From assembly GCA_949128115.1 (NCBI GenBank), contig OX421967.1, positions 56,308,855 through 56,372,854 on the forward strand: a DNA stretch of 64,000 bases, read 5' to 3'. A model generated the notes under the pieces. The model saw only the letters and a program-made list of their open reading frames with translations. It did not search any database and had not been told where the DNA came from. The translations under genes were made by a program, and so were the position numbers. Source of the DNA: Anaspis maculata (taxonomy: Eukaryota > Arthropoda > Insecta > Coleoptera > Scraptiidae). Shown one piece after another: positions 27,301 through 32,790 of this stretch (position 1 is its first letter; each line of letters begins with the position of its first letter).

Positions 27301-30189
27301 TCAACGATTTCATTGGTAAAATAACTACTTTTCTTGGTATAATTCACAATTTTCTTGGTCAAATAACTATTTTTTTGGTCAGTTAACAATTTTCCAAGTA
27401 GAACACAATTTCCTTTTTCATGATCAAACTTCAGGTCAAACTAACAATTCTTTTGATCAAATCAACATTTTTTTTATCAAACTCACAATTTTATTGGTCA
27501 AAACAACAATTTTCTTCGTCTAATCAACATTTTCGTTAGTCAAATTAACACTTTTGCAGAATTCACAATGTTTTTGGTCAAACAACAATTTTCTGGATCA
27601 AATCAACATTTTTTTTGGTTTAATCAACAATCAATCCTTCATGAATCGGTTGACAATTTTCTTTGTCAGATTGAATTTTTTTATGGTCGAACTAACAATT
27701 CTTTTCATCAAGTCAGCACTTTTTTTGATCAAATTCACAATTTTATTGGTGAAAACAACAATTTTCTGGGTCTAATCAACGATTTCATTGGTCAAATCAA
27801 CACTTTTCTTGGTAGAATTCACAATTTTTTAGGTCAAATAAAAACTTACTGGATCAGTTACCAATTTTTCAAGTAAAACGCAATTTTCTTGATGAAATTA
27901 ACAATTTTCTGGAATGAATTAACAATTTTTCTCGTCAAATTCAAATTTTTTTTGTAAAATTCACAGTTTTCCTTGCTTGAATTATCAATTCTCTGAGTCG
28001 ATTCAACAATTTTCTTAGTCTAATCAACAATCCTTTATAAACAATTTTCAGGATCAGTCAACAATCTTCTTCGTCAAATTTAATTTTTCTTGTGGTCAAA
28101 CTTTTCAATTCTCTTGATCAAATGAACAATTTTTTTTATTAAATTAACAATTTTATTGGTCAAATGAGCAATTTTATTGGTCAAAACCGCAATTTATGGG
28201 TCAAAGCGATAATTTTCTGGAATAAATCGACAATTTTCTTGGTGTAATCAACGATTTGTTGATCAAATCAACACTTTTCTTGAGAGAATTAATCATTTCC
28301 TGGATCAAATCAATAATTTTATTGGTCTAATCAACAATTCTCTTTTTTCAAAATAATAATTTCCGGATCAAATTGACAATTTTCTTCGTCAAATTAACTA
28401 TTTTCTTGGTTGGAATAACAATTTTTTTGGTCAAATCAAAAGTTTTCTGGATCAGTGACTCAACAATTTTTTTCAGTGGAACACAATTTTCTTGGTCAAA
28501 TTAACAGTTTTCTGGATCTAATTAATAATTTTGTTGGTCAAATTAACAATTCTCTGTATCAAATCAACAATTTTCTTAGCTTTATAAGGAATTTTTTTGG
28601 TCAAATTAACAATTTTCGGGATCGAATTAACAGTTTTCTTGCTTAAATTAACACATTTATTTGATTGAGACTAAGATCAAGCGTGAAGCTTGTTTCACGT
28701 TATCAAGTGCCTATTCAAAATACATATTTAACACTGGCTTGCAGCATAACAAACTTGATCTACCGTGCAAGTGCTCGAGGGCAGCCTGAACTTGATACGC
28801 GTGTAGCTTGTGCTAGTGACTTATTGAAGGGTAGCTCAGTTATTGATTTGATTTTTGTTGTTCGATTCAACAATTTGCTATTGTGCGACTAAACAATTTC
28901 ATTGTTACAGGCATGGCTCCGTCCACGGTGAACGCTTACTACACGCCGACGAAGAACCAGATGGTCTTCCCGGCCGGCATCCTGCAGAACCCCTTCTACG
29001 ATCCCTCGTTTCCGCCCAGCCTCAACTACGGAGGCATGGGCGTGGTCATGGGTCACGAGTTGACCCACGGCTTCGACGACCAGGGCCGCGAGTTCGACAA
29101 GGACGGCAACCTCAACCGCTGGTGGAAGGACAAGACGATCGAGCGCTTCAAATCGAGGACCAAGTGCGTGGTGGACCAATACGGTGAGTAACTGTGGCTC
29201 AAACAGAGTTTTAGATCACGGCCGGCTGTTTTTTCTTTGTTAAATTCAACAATTTCCATTGTTCGATTCAACAAATTGTTCATTGTCGATTTCAACAATT
29301 CTTCTGTTCAAATTTACAATTTTATATCACAATTGAACAATTTTTTTTATCTTGAATATTTTATTGTGCAATTGAACTTTTTTTGGGTTCAAATTAACAA
29401 TTTCATTGTACATTTCAACTTTTTTTTTCTATCTTGATCTATTGTTCAATTCGACAATTTTCTTAAATTTTGAATATTTTATTGTACACTCGAACAATGT
29501 TTTTCTATTTTGAATATTTTGTTGTGCAATTCAACAATTTTTTTTTGTTCAAATTAACAATTTCATTGTACCATTCGGCAATTTTCTATTATCCTGAGTA
29601 TTTTATTGTGCAATTAATTAAGCATTTTTTTGATCAAATTAACAATTTCATTGTACATACAATTCAACAATTTTTTTCTATCTTGAATATTTTGTTGTGC
29701 AAGTCAACAAATTTTTTGGTCAAATTACCAATTGAATTGTACAATTCGACAATTTTCTTCAAACATTTTTGTTCAAGTAACAATTTTATTGTACAATTCA
29801 ACAATTTGCTATTCCATCTTGCAGACAAGTACAAAATCAACGCCAAAAACATCAACGGCAACCAGACGCTGGGCGAGAACATAGCCGACAACGGCGGCCT
29901 CAAAGCCGCCTACCACGCCTACCTCGACCTGACCAGGGACAAGCCCGATCCGGAGGGCCTGCCCGGCATCGACCTCAACCACAAGCAGCTGTTCTTCGTG
30001 GCCTTCGCCCAGGTGTGGTGCTCGGCCGTGACCAAGGAGGCCACCGCCCTGCAGATAGAAAAGGACAGCCATTCGCCCGCCAAGTACCGCGTCATCGGCG
30101 CCCTCAGCAACCTGAGGGAGTTCAGCAAAGAGTTCAAGTGCAAGCCGGGCAGTGCCATGAACCCGAAAAACAAATGTGAAGTTTGGTAG
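291..30189 (+). CDS. M13 zinc metallopeptidase (neprilysin/ECE-like), nine exons, 779 aa
   Basis: Join 291-302, 1655-1891, 10066-10297, 10486-11045, 17487-17635, 17800-18149, 19784-19945, 28911-29183 and 29825-30189. The total is 2340 nt with all phases compatible. The predicted product is a type II membrane ectopeptidase that would cleave small extracellular peptides such as neuropeptides. Residues 1-52 are cytoplasmic, about 53-72 form the membrane anchor and the rest is ectodomain. Visible signatures are the N-terminal Cys cluster (C95, C100, C118, C126), NAYY (575-578), HELTH (616-620, two zinc His plus catalytic Glu), GENIAD (third zinc ligand E676, then D680) and a C-terminal CEVW. The length fits the family (about 700-780 aa), and there are many NxS/T sites. 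The tail shares KCEVW and WCS with ECE enzymes, but the cytoplasmic region is of an insect neprilysin kind, so the paralogue is not resolved. Introns 2, 4 and 7 are swollen by repeat arrays. No frameshift or internal stop is seen, so the gene appears intact. Confidence 0.95.
303..1654 (+). other. Intron 1, mostly unique AT-rich DNA
   Basis: This 1352-bp intron runs from GTTCGT to TTTTTCAG. The first 400 bases are fairly GC-rich and include a TCG-rich dyad near 410-430. A perfect TGACGTCA palindrome (CREB/ATF-type site) lies at 673-680. A piece ending ACACCCTGTATA near 1385-1398 shares its terminus with other repeat pieces in the window (2767, 2875, 3367, 5627). Nothing else is recognised. Confidence 0.6.
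673..680. promoter_or_regulatory. Perfect TGACGTCA (CRE-like) site in intron 1
   Basis: The 8-base palindrome TGACGTCA is the consensus full CRE. It lies 370 bases after the putative first donor. One such site can occur by chance in 64 kb, and a second copy lies near 45922, so function is only a possibility. Confidence 0.2.
1655..1891 (+). CDS. Exon 2: cytoplasmic tail and membrane anchor of the M13 peptidase
   Basis: The acceptor is TTTTTCAG before 1655 and the donor GTGAGG starts at 1892, with phase 0 at both ends. The exon encodes 79 residues (5-83). They comprise an acidic N-terminal tail beginning [13 protein letters not shown], a basic stretch around IWKQR just before the membrane, then a strongly hydrophobic segment from [10 protein letters not shown] to AIIL (about residues 53-72). 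The positive charge on the N-terminal side and the lack of a cleavage site fit a type II signal anchor. The first codon of the exon is itself a possible start. Confidence 0.92.
2418..2432. repeat. Poly-C run of 15
   Basis: Fifteen consecutive C residues lie within a segment flanked by two GCCACTG-type words (about 2404 and 2453), 60 bases after a poly-G run (2353-2359). It probably lies inside a transposon remnant inserted in the fold-back arm. Confidence 0.85.
2474..2535. repeat. 15-bp minisatellite, four copies
   Basis: The unit is TTTCGATYNTACGAC with small changes, repeated four times head to tail. A short ACGG/ACAG-rich stretch (2582-2606) follows about 50 bases later. It lies in the insertion that splits the left arm of the intron 2 fold-back. 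Confidence 0.6.
2712..5465. repeat. G-family array (GCCCCCTTGTG), orientation flips at ~4615
   Basis: Degenerate units of about 60-70 bp have the core GAGCCCCCTTGTGYCTT plus a TTTCGGAG half. They are seen at 2712-2766 and 3715-4610 in one orientation and at 4620-5465 in the reverse complement. The 2767-3715 part is an insertion. Short open frames in the array (for example 3834-4067) have no coding features. Confidence 0.75.
2880..3510. repeat. Diverged tandem dimer, unit ~315 bp
   Basis: Two copies follow in the same order. Shared landmarks are TTTGACAGGTAT (about 2946 and 3246), CTTGATACA-TGC (about 2971 and 3271), CAGGGYCGG (about 3008 and 3315), TGTATGCATKTTTT (about 3060 and 3370) and a CTACATRAAAAA-GCTATGA block (about 3100 and 3410). 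Copies begin or end with ACAGGGTG/CACCCTGT words, suggesting a transposon-derived unit. The dimer interrupts the G-family array. Confidence 0.6.
5820..6430. other. Unique AT-rich part of intron 2
   Basis: This segment lies between the fold-back repeat and the first A-family array. It has no long open frame, clear array or inverted repeat that I can see. Confidence 0.5.
6430..7600. repeat. A-family array in intron 2 (inverted orientation)
   Basis: About seven units of roughly 150 bp each contain the dyad CCAATAGGAGTCTCTATTGG or a variant, followed by TTTGAATAAGRCTRCTATGGGATCGTA. Clear units lie near 6530, 6665, 7050, 7195, 7345 and 7495. Orientation is opposite to the A arrays at 14.6-17.2 and 49.8-51.3 kb. 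The short open frames here (7106-7396, 7401-7604) are products of the repeat, not genes. Confidence 0.75.
7640..10030. repeat. B-family array in intron 2
   Basis: Many copies of an AAAGCTTGATTTACAATGT word occur. Between about 8780 and 9450 they repeat every ~163 bp, together with an ATTCAACTAGCTCAAGGAAAT partner. The first ~350 bp carry the word as reverse complement (AATCGAGCTTTAG). From about 9620 to 10030 it is again reversed (GTAAATCAAGCTT). The array stops about 35 bases before exon 3. Confidence 0.75.
10066..10297 (+). CDS. Exon 3: start of the ectodomain, conserved Cys cluster
   Basis: The acceptor is TCTTCCAG before 10066 and the donor is G|GTGAGC at 10298. The exon enters in phase 0 and leaves in phase 1. 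Residues 84-160 carry the M13 N-terminal signature: C95 and C100 in a CLNKSC motif, then [14 protein letters not shown] with C118 and C126, followed by [12 protein letters not shown]. These cysteines form family disulfides in known structures. Family A and B repeats occupy the intron immediately upstream, while the exon itself is clean. Confidence 0.95.
10298..10485 (+). other. Intron 3, short (188 bp)
   Basis: This is a GTGAGC...TTCCAG intron with no array sequence. It and intron 5 are the only two introns of ordinary insect size in this gene. Confidence 0.9.
10486..11045 (+). CDS. Exon 4: large N-terminal ectodomain exon
   Basis: The acceptor is AATTCCAG before 10486 and the donor is TTT|GTAAGT at 11046. 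At 560 nt this is the largest coding exon. It completes residue 161 (Glu) and encodes 162-347. It includes [16 protein letters not shown], the KKIGGWNIT stretch and an [11 protein letters not shown] segment, all typical of the alpha-helical N-terminal half of M13 peptidases. Several N-glycosylation sequons are visible (NDT, NIT, NDS, NSS, NKT, NST). The 187-aa reading frame on the opposite strand at 10467-11030 is a shadow of this exon. Confidence 0.95.
11085..11560. repeat. A-family fragment in intron 4
   Basis: Two units start at about 11088 and 11372 with ACCAATAGARAATCCT and continue to TTTGATATGTTCT and ATTGGTTT. The internal TAGATGTCTATGAA piece also occurs near 49925 and, reversed, near 53912. 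The array begins about 40 bases after the exon 4 donor. Confidence 0.7.
11570..14545. repeat. B-family array in intron 4
   Basis: Units with GTGTAAACTGGGCTTTATT or CGAAGCTTTAGCG words run in one orientation to about 13870, then reverse (AAAGCTTGGCYTACAC) to about 14545. A block at about 13265-13400 is similar, over ~130 bases, to the left-arm sequence at about 49095-49240, so this is a diverged copy of the arm of the 46-57 kb palindrome. Confidence 0.75.
14555..17160. repeat. A-family array in intron 4
   Basis: Units of ~150-190 bp and longer composites carry the words CATAGATCCCATAGTARCTTACATTCAAACCAAT and CCTATTGGTTT-like dyads. The B-to-A junction at about 14530-14640 (TGATTTCTACT...ACCAYTAGAAACCA) matches that at 49805-49910. 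The open frames at 14851-15156 and 15160-15513 come from the repeat and an inserted MITE. Confidence 0.75.
14976..15118. mobile_element. MITE-like inverted repeat (~140 bp) inside the A array
   Basis: The terminal inverted repeats are about 52 bases. The left end begins ATGGCTGTATTACACTATAC and the right end, read in reverse, ATGGCTGCATTACACTACAC. Both run through GTACAATTTT to ACAATCTGTCAA. Only ~30 bases lie between the arms. The flanks are AT-rich, so I cannot fix the target duplication or the superfamily. It is non-coding. Confidence 0.7.
17160..17486 (+). other. Unique end of intron 4
   Basis: This is moderately GC-rich non-repeat sequence (for example GCTCGTGGGCGCTGCG at about 17226) leading to the exon 5 polypyrimidine tract. 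No gene is seen. Confidence 0.5.
17487..17635 (+). CDS. Exon 5 of the M13 peptidase
   Basis: The acceptor is TTTTTTTAG before 17487 and the donor AAAAT|GTGAGT starts at 17636. The exon enters in phase 0 and leaves in phase 2. It encodes residues 348-396 beginning LDWRQFF, which continues exon 4 as ...ARF-LDW, a join expected from the family. It carries NLS and NST sequons. Intron 4 upstream is about 6.4 kb of A and B arrays. Intron 5 downstream is only 164 bp. Confidence 0.93.
17800..18149 (+). CDS. Exon 6 of the M13 peptidase
   Basis: The acceptor is CAATTACAG before 17800 and the donor is G|GTAAAG at 18150. The exon completes Ile397 and encodes 398-513, opening with [11 protein letters not shown]. 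It includes [18 protein letters not shown], which is the conserved segment leading into the catalytic lobe. Third codon positions are strongly C/G (for example GCC, CTC, AAG runs), in sharp contrast to the AT-rich introns and to exons 3-5. Confidence 0.95.
18150..19783 (+). other. Intron 6: MITE plus GGAAAATTGG-rich and remnant repeat DNA
   Basis: A MITE-like element lies at 18269-18409. From about 18420 to 18960 the sequence is rich in GGAAATTGGAA / TTTTCC words without a clear period. At 19570-19588 there is a CAGACACACAGACAGACGG run, and at 19700-19711 a run of twelve G. Short open frames here have no recognisable domain. Confidence 0.5.
18269..18409. mobile_element. MITE, PIF/Harbinger-like, 141 bp
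   Basis: The terminal inverted repeats begin TACCCTGGACACACTAGA and extend ~36 bases with one mismatch (AAGCTTGATGATCATTAA against AAGCTTAATGATCATTAA). The element is flanked by TTA on both sides (18266-18268 and 18410-18412), a 3-bp TWA duplication typical of PIF/Harbinger. It is non-coding. The near-perfect arms suggest a fairly recent insertion. Confidence 0.8.
19784..19945 (+). CDS. Exon 7 of the M13 peptidase
   Basis: The acceptor is CTTTTTCAAG before 19784 and the donor is A|GTAAGT at 19946. The exon is in phase 1 at both ends. It completes Gly514 and encodes 515-567, from YPDFIKD to NKTTW. This is the linker helix region upstream of the NAYY motif. The Ser that completes the NKTTWS stretch is split across intron 7 (A|GC). 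The join to exon 8 leaves no room for a missing exon by comparison with family members. Confidence 0.93.
19946..21040 (+). other. Start of intron 7, unique sequence with one MITE
   Basis: No array is present in the first 1.1 kb. One inverted-repeat element lies at 20664-20827. Short open frames (20248-20442, 20471-20656) show no domain. Confidence 0.5.
20664..20827. mobile_element. MITE-like inverted repeat (~164 bp) with internal hairpin
   Basis: The arms are about 39 bases. CTGAGTTCCCAGATGCGAAT then ATTCGGACAGAAAATGCGA at the left matches, in reverse, CTGGATTCCCAGTTGCGAAT then the same 19 bases at the right. A second palindrome, AGCCCTCGAATT...AATTCGAGGGCT, lies at 20726-20752 in the centre. 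No coding. The target duplication was not resolved. Confidence 0.75.
21040..22110. repeat. B-family array in intron 7
   Basis: Copies of AATAAAGCTTGATTTACAAT occur together with a longer partner (AAATACCGCGGCC near 21240, 21515 and 21822), giving a period of about 290 bp. The AGCTTCATTTACGATGCAAACGCTGCTT block recurs at about 21125, 21565 and 21870. This is related to the 7.6-10 kb array. Confidence 0.7.
22130..28660. repeat. C-family array (AACAATTTTCTTGGTCAAAT), ~6.5 kb
   Basis: There is one orientation throughout, with a basic word of ~28 bp: ACAATTTTCTTGGTCAAATC and variants (TCTGGATCAA, ATTGGTCTAA). A higher-order period of ~1.5 kb is visible. A marker block (GACAATTTTCTTTGTCAAATC to GTTCGATCACATTCACAATT) recurs at 24129, 25633 and 27135, with older copies at 22447 and 23667. 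The copies at 24.1-25.6 and 25.6-27.1 kb are nearly identical by eye. Open frames of 60-100 aa rich in Asn and Phe are a product of the word and not proteins. Confidence 0.9.
28660..28850. repeat. Short B-like remnant before exon 8
   Basis: GTGAAGCTTGTTTCACGTT and AACACTGGCTTGCAGCATAA words match those of the 21-22 kb array. The remnant separates the C array from a short D-like stretch next to exon 8. Confidence 0.5.
28853..28910 (+). repeat. D-family words forming the exon 8 splice acceptor
   Basis: GTTCGATTCAACAATTTGCT and AAACAATTTCATTGTTACAG run directly into exon 8. The first is the standard D-array word (GTTCGATTCAACAATTT) seen many times after 33 kb. Confidence 0.6.
28911..29183 (+). 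CDS. Exon 8: catalytic exon with NAYY and HELTH
   Basis: The acceptor is CATTGTTACAG before 28911 and the donor is G|GTGAGT at 29184. The exon completes Ser568 and encodes 569-658. NAYY at 575-578 is the substrate-binding motif of the family. The FPAGILQ stretch precedes the HExxH zinc motif, here HELTH with His616 and His620 as ligands and Glu617 as general base, followed by GFDDQGR. The last ~60 bp of intron 7, including the polypyrimidine tract and acceptor, look like array sequence (ATTCAACAATTT words). The exon is very GC-rich. Confidence 0.97.
29225..29820. repeat. D-family array filling intron 8
   Basis: ATTCAACAATTT, TATTGTRCAATTC and TATYTTGAATATTTTRTTGTGC words repeat every ~55-60 bases and pairs of them every ~115-120. 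They fill nearly all of the 641-bp intron and reach the exon 9 acceptor. The 239-aa open frame that spans here (29470-30189) is real only from 29825. Confidence 0.8.
29825..30189 (+). CDS. Exon 9: third zinc ligand and C-terminus
   Basis: The acceptor is CATCTTGCAG before 29825 and the stop TAG is at 30187-30189. The exon completes Asp659 and encodes 660-779. GENIADNGG gives the third zinc ligand E676 and the supporting D680. [12 protein letters not shown] and DSHSP (His741) follow, and the protein ends in CEVW, where the penultimate cysteine is a family disulfide partner. The segment after WCS reads AVTKE, so the Arg that NEP or ECE enzymes carry in this loop is not present (Thr728 aligns with NEP Arg). 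Confidence 0.97.
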
Positions 30190-30233
30190 ATTGCTAGCCT
30201 GCCCGGTTCAGACGGACGAATTGTTGTAATGAT

Positions 30234-30595
30234 AATAAAATTTCGAAAAAAGAAGTTTCGAATGTTGGAGAAAAAAATGTTCTCGAAAATTCAACATAGG
30301 TACCTACCCGAAAGAAAGAAATGAAAAAACTTGAATGGATAGAAAAATAAAGTGAGATTCACACATTAAGAGAAACGCTTCCGAGAAAGGCCTAGGGGAC
30401 CTTTTTTTTTATTTTTTTAGTTCTAGTTTCGGTGTGTGTGTACCTGATTTCTTCCCACTGTTCTTCTCTTCTTTGGAAACTCTTACTATAGGGAACATAA
30501 CTCTCTCTCCGCTCATATCAACAGTATTGTTCTCTTCCAAATATCTTCATTATTCTGTATAAATTGTATATTTTTACTGTGATATAATAAATAAA
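30234..30595 (+). terminator. 3' UTR with several poly(A) signals
   Basis: AATAAA occurs at 30234-30239, 30346-30351 and twice overlapping at 30586-30595. The first is 45 bases after the stop, and the last would give a 3' UTR of about 420 bases. Which is used cannot be told. The D array begins again at about 30840, so the UTR itself is repeat-free. Confidence 0.65.
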
Positions 30596-31248
30596 TATTT
30601 ACATTTAGTATTTTGGGTTGTTATTTCCCCGTCGCATCATTTTTGATTATACTACATGGATAGTAAAGGTACCTCCTGGGATTTTACATCACTATACATA
30701 CGACATAACTAAATTTTCATATGGAGATATCTTCCGATTATTGATTGAGCAATTGGATTGGCTGAATATTTGATCACTAAAGCCAACTCCAACAACTGCC
30801 TTATTAGTCACTTGAAATAATGCGACAAAAACAACATTACCTATAGGGGCAGGTATCACAATTTTTTATTGTCTTATTCAACAATTATCTCTCGAGAAAA
30901 TTAACAATTTATTGTACAATTCAACAATTTTTCTTATGTTTTGGTCACTTGTTCACATCAATACTTTTTACCGGAGGTGCAACCGTTGCTCAATTCAACA
31001 ATTTCCCATTTAGCGAAAGAACAATTTATTATATAATTATTAAACTATTTTTTCATTCAAAACTTATTCTTGGTTAACTTGCTCACAATAATATTATTCA
31101 GAGAATGTGTAACAGTTTTTATTGTTCGATTAAATAACGTTCTATTGAGCGGATTAACACTAGTGATGGGCACTATCGAATTATTACTATCGTACTATCG
31201 AATTATTCGATAGTTGTCAGCTATCGAATAATTCGATGGCACGTTCAA

Positions 31249-31435
31249 ATGAATGAATGAATGAATGAATGAACGAATGAATAAACGAATGAATGAACGA
31301 TTGAATGAACGAGTCAATAAACAAATGAATGAACGAATGGATGAACGAATGGATGAACGAATGAATGACTGAAGAAACAAACTGATGGATGAATGAACGA
31401 ACGAATGTATGAATGAACGAATAAATGGATGGACG
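31249..31435. repeat. GAAT/GAAC microsatellite near the left hAT end
   Basis: ATGA/ACGA tetranucleotides repeat for almost 190 bases with interruptions. On the minus strand they read as an Ile-His-Ser-Phe repeat, which is not a protein. Confidence 0.9.
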
Positions 31436-31777
31436 ATTCAATATACAAGTGGATTCAACGGATGAATTGAATAATCTTGAATGCGAAACAGAATTAATTG
31501 ATGAACGAATGAATGGATGAATTTTTACTTGTATTAAAATTTTTTGTTATACCTATGTATAATTATCAGTTTTTCATATTCTATGGAATCAGCAATGAAT
31601 GAATTGAACAATTTGATTTTCAGTCGATTTTTTCAAATGAATTATAAGATGAACAATTTTATAATGTATTGATTTATTGATTTTTATAGGTAAGTCTCGA
31701 GGTAAGTGAATGAAATCGAAATAAATAGGAAGACATATTAAATTTGAATTCGAAATTATTCAACAAAAAAGAAAAAA

Positions 31778-31930
31778 ATTGCTGCTCAAAAGTATTATCA
31801 AATCTAAGTTTTTCCCGGTCAGGCGATTTCTCCTCTGATTGATGATTTGCCCAGCTTTAGAGAAAACACGCTTCGACGGTACTGAGGTAGCAGGCACGAG
31901 TATTGGGGCTAGGGGCATTCTGGGGCATAC
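31778..31930 (-). pseudogene. hAT transposase C-terminal dimerisation domain fragment
   Basis: About 50 residues carry the hAT family C-terminal signature. VPATSVPSKRVFSKAG is followed by a RRNRLTGKNLDLIILLSSN stretch, which matches the well-known ATSxPSERxFS...RRxRLxxxN pattern. Upstream there is no BED finger or catalytic DDE region in frame, so this is a remnant inside the 31161-32872 element. Confidence 0.88.
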
Positions 31931-32009
31931 AGGAATCTGCATTACCGACATCGACAATGGCGCCATCTATCGGCACGAAGTAGCGCCACCTAGCGGCGCG
32001 CAGATGAAC

Positions 32010-32195
32010 TAACATTACCGACATTTACAGAAACCTGCATTACCGACATTTACAGAGCTCCGCATTGAATTACAAAAACCTGTATTACCGTCATTTACAG
32101 GAATCTACCGACATCCACAGGAACCTGCATTATCGGCATACACGGAAATCTACCGATATTTACAGGAATCCGTATTACCGGCGTTTACAGTAATC
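32010..32195. repeat. ~27-bp minisatellite inside the hAT element
   Basis: About six units of CATTACCGACATTTACAGRA plus ACCTG or ATCTAC occur with moderate divergence. Confidence 0.7.
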
Positions 32196-32639
32196 TAGCG
32201 ATAGTGGCAGTAGCGCAATCTTCCGGTACAACTGCGGAGCTCCATTTAGCATAGATACTAACCCACAATGCCAACGTCTGTTAGTACAGATACGAACCCG
32301 CATTACCATTGAATCTGAGGATCTAGGACTAGGTGTATATCTGGTTGCATGGTTATCGGTGAATGCGTTGATGGAAAATCTAGTGACATTTATGTTTATC
32401 ATATCATAACTGACCACAAAGTGCTTAGTCCTAGTTCTTATAATCCTATTGTACCTCTACCTAGAACTTACTTCAACAATTCAATTCCGAAACGAATGGT
32501 TGATTAACGAGGTTTCGTTTCGTGAATAACAATAAATAAATTTGAATCAGTCTGAACTTTGAAATTTGAAAGTTTATATTTTGTAATGTTTCAGTTGAAT
32601 TGATGAATCAAATTGATGAATGGATTGGAAATGAAATAA

Positions 32640-32790
32640 AGAATGAATGAATGAATGAATGGACAAATGAATGAATGAATGGATGAATGGATGAATGAAT
32701 GAATGAATGAATGAATGAATGAATGAATGAATGAATGATCCGATAGCAAATGAATGAATTCAACGGATTCATGTGAATGAATGAATTTGA
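32640..32790. repeat. GAAT microsatellite near the right hAT end
   Basis: The array is (GAAT)n with GGAT variants, longest pure run about 32690-32737. It mirrors the left-hand array in subterminal position but is in the same strand orientation, so it is not part of the inverted repeat. Confidence 0.9.

Noticed and set aside
22170..28646. Many 60-100 aa frames rich in Asn, Phe and Gln (NFLGQINNF pattern)
   Set aside because: They are a direct translation of the 28-bp C-family word, occur in several frames and break at random, and similar frames exist on the opposite strand.
19946..28910. A missed coding exon between exons 7 and 8
   Set aside because: The A|GC join is in phase and the protein reads continuously from NKTTW to [11 protein letters not shown] as in other family members. 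No other conserved frame lies in the intron.
29470..29824. Upstream part of the 239-aa frame that ends at 30189
   Set aside because: It is D-array sequence of intron 8. The acceptor at 29823-29824 and family homology begin exactly at 29825.
31195..31441. Minus-strand frames with an FIHSFIHS repeat (also at 32608-32799)
   Set aside because: This is translation of the GAAT/ATGA microsatellites inside the hAT element, with no flanking coding sequence.
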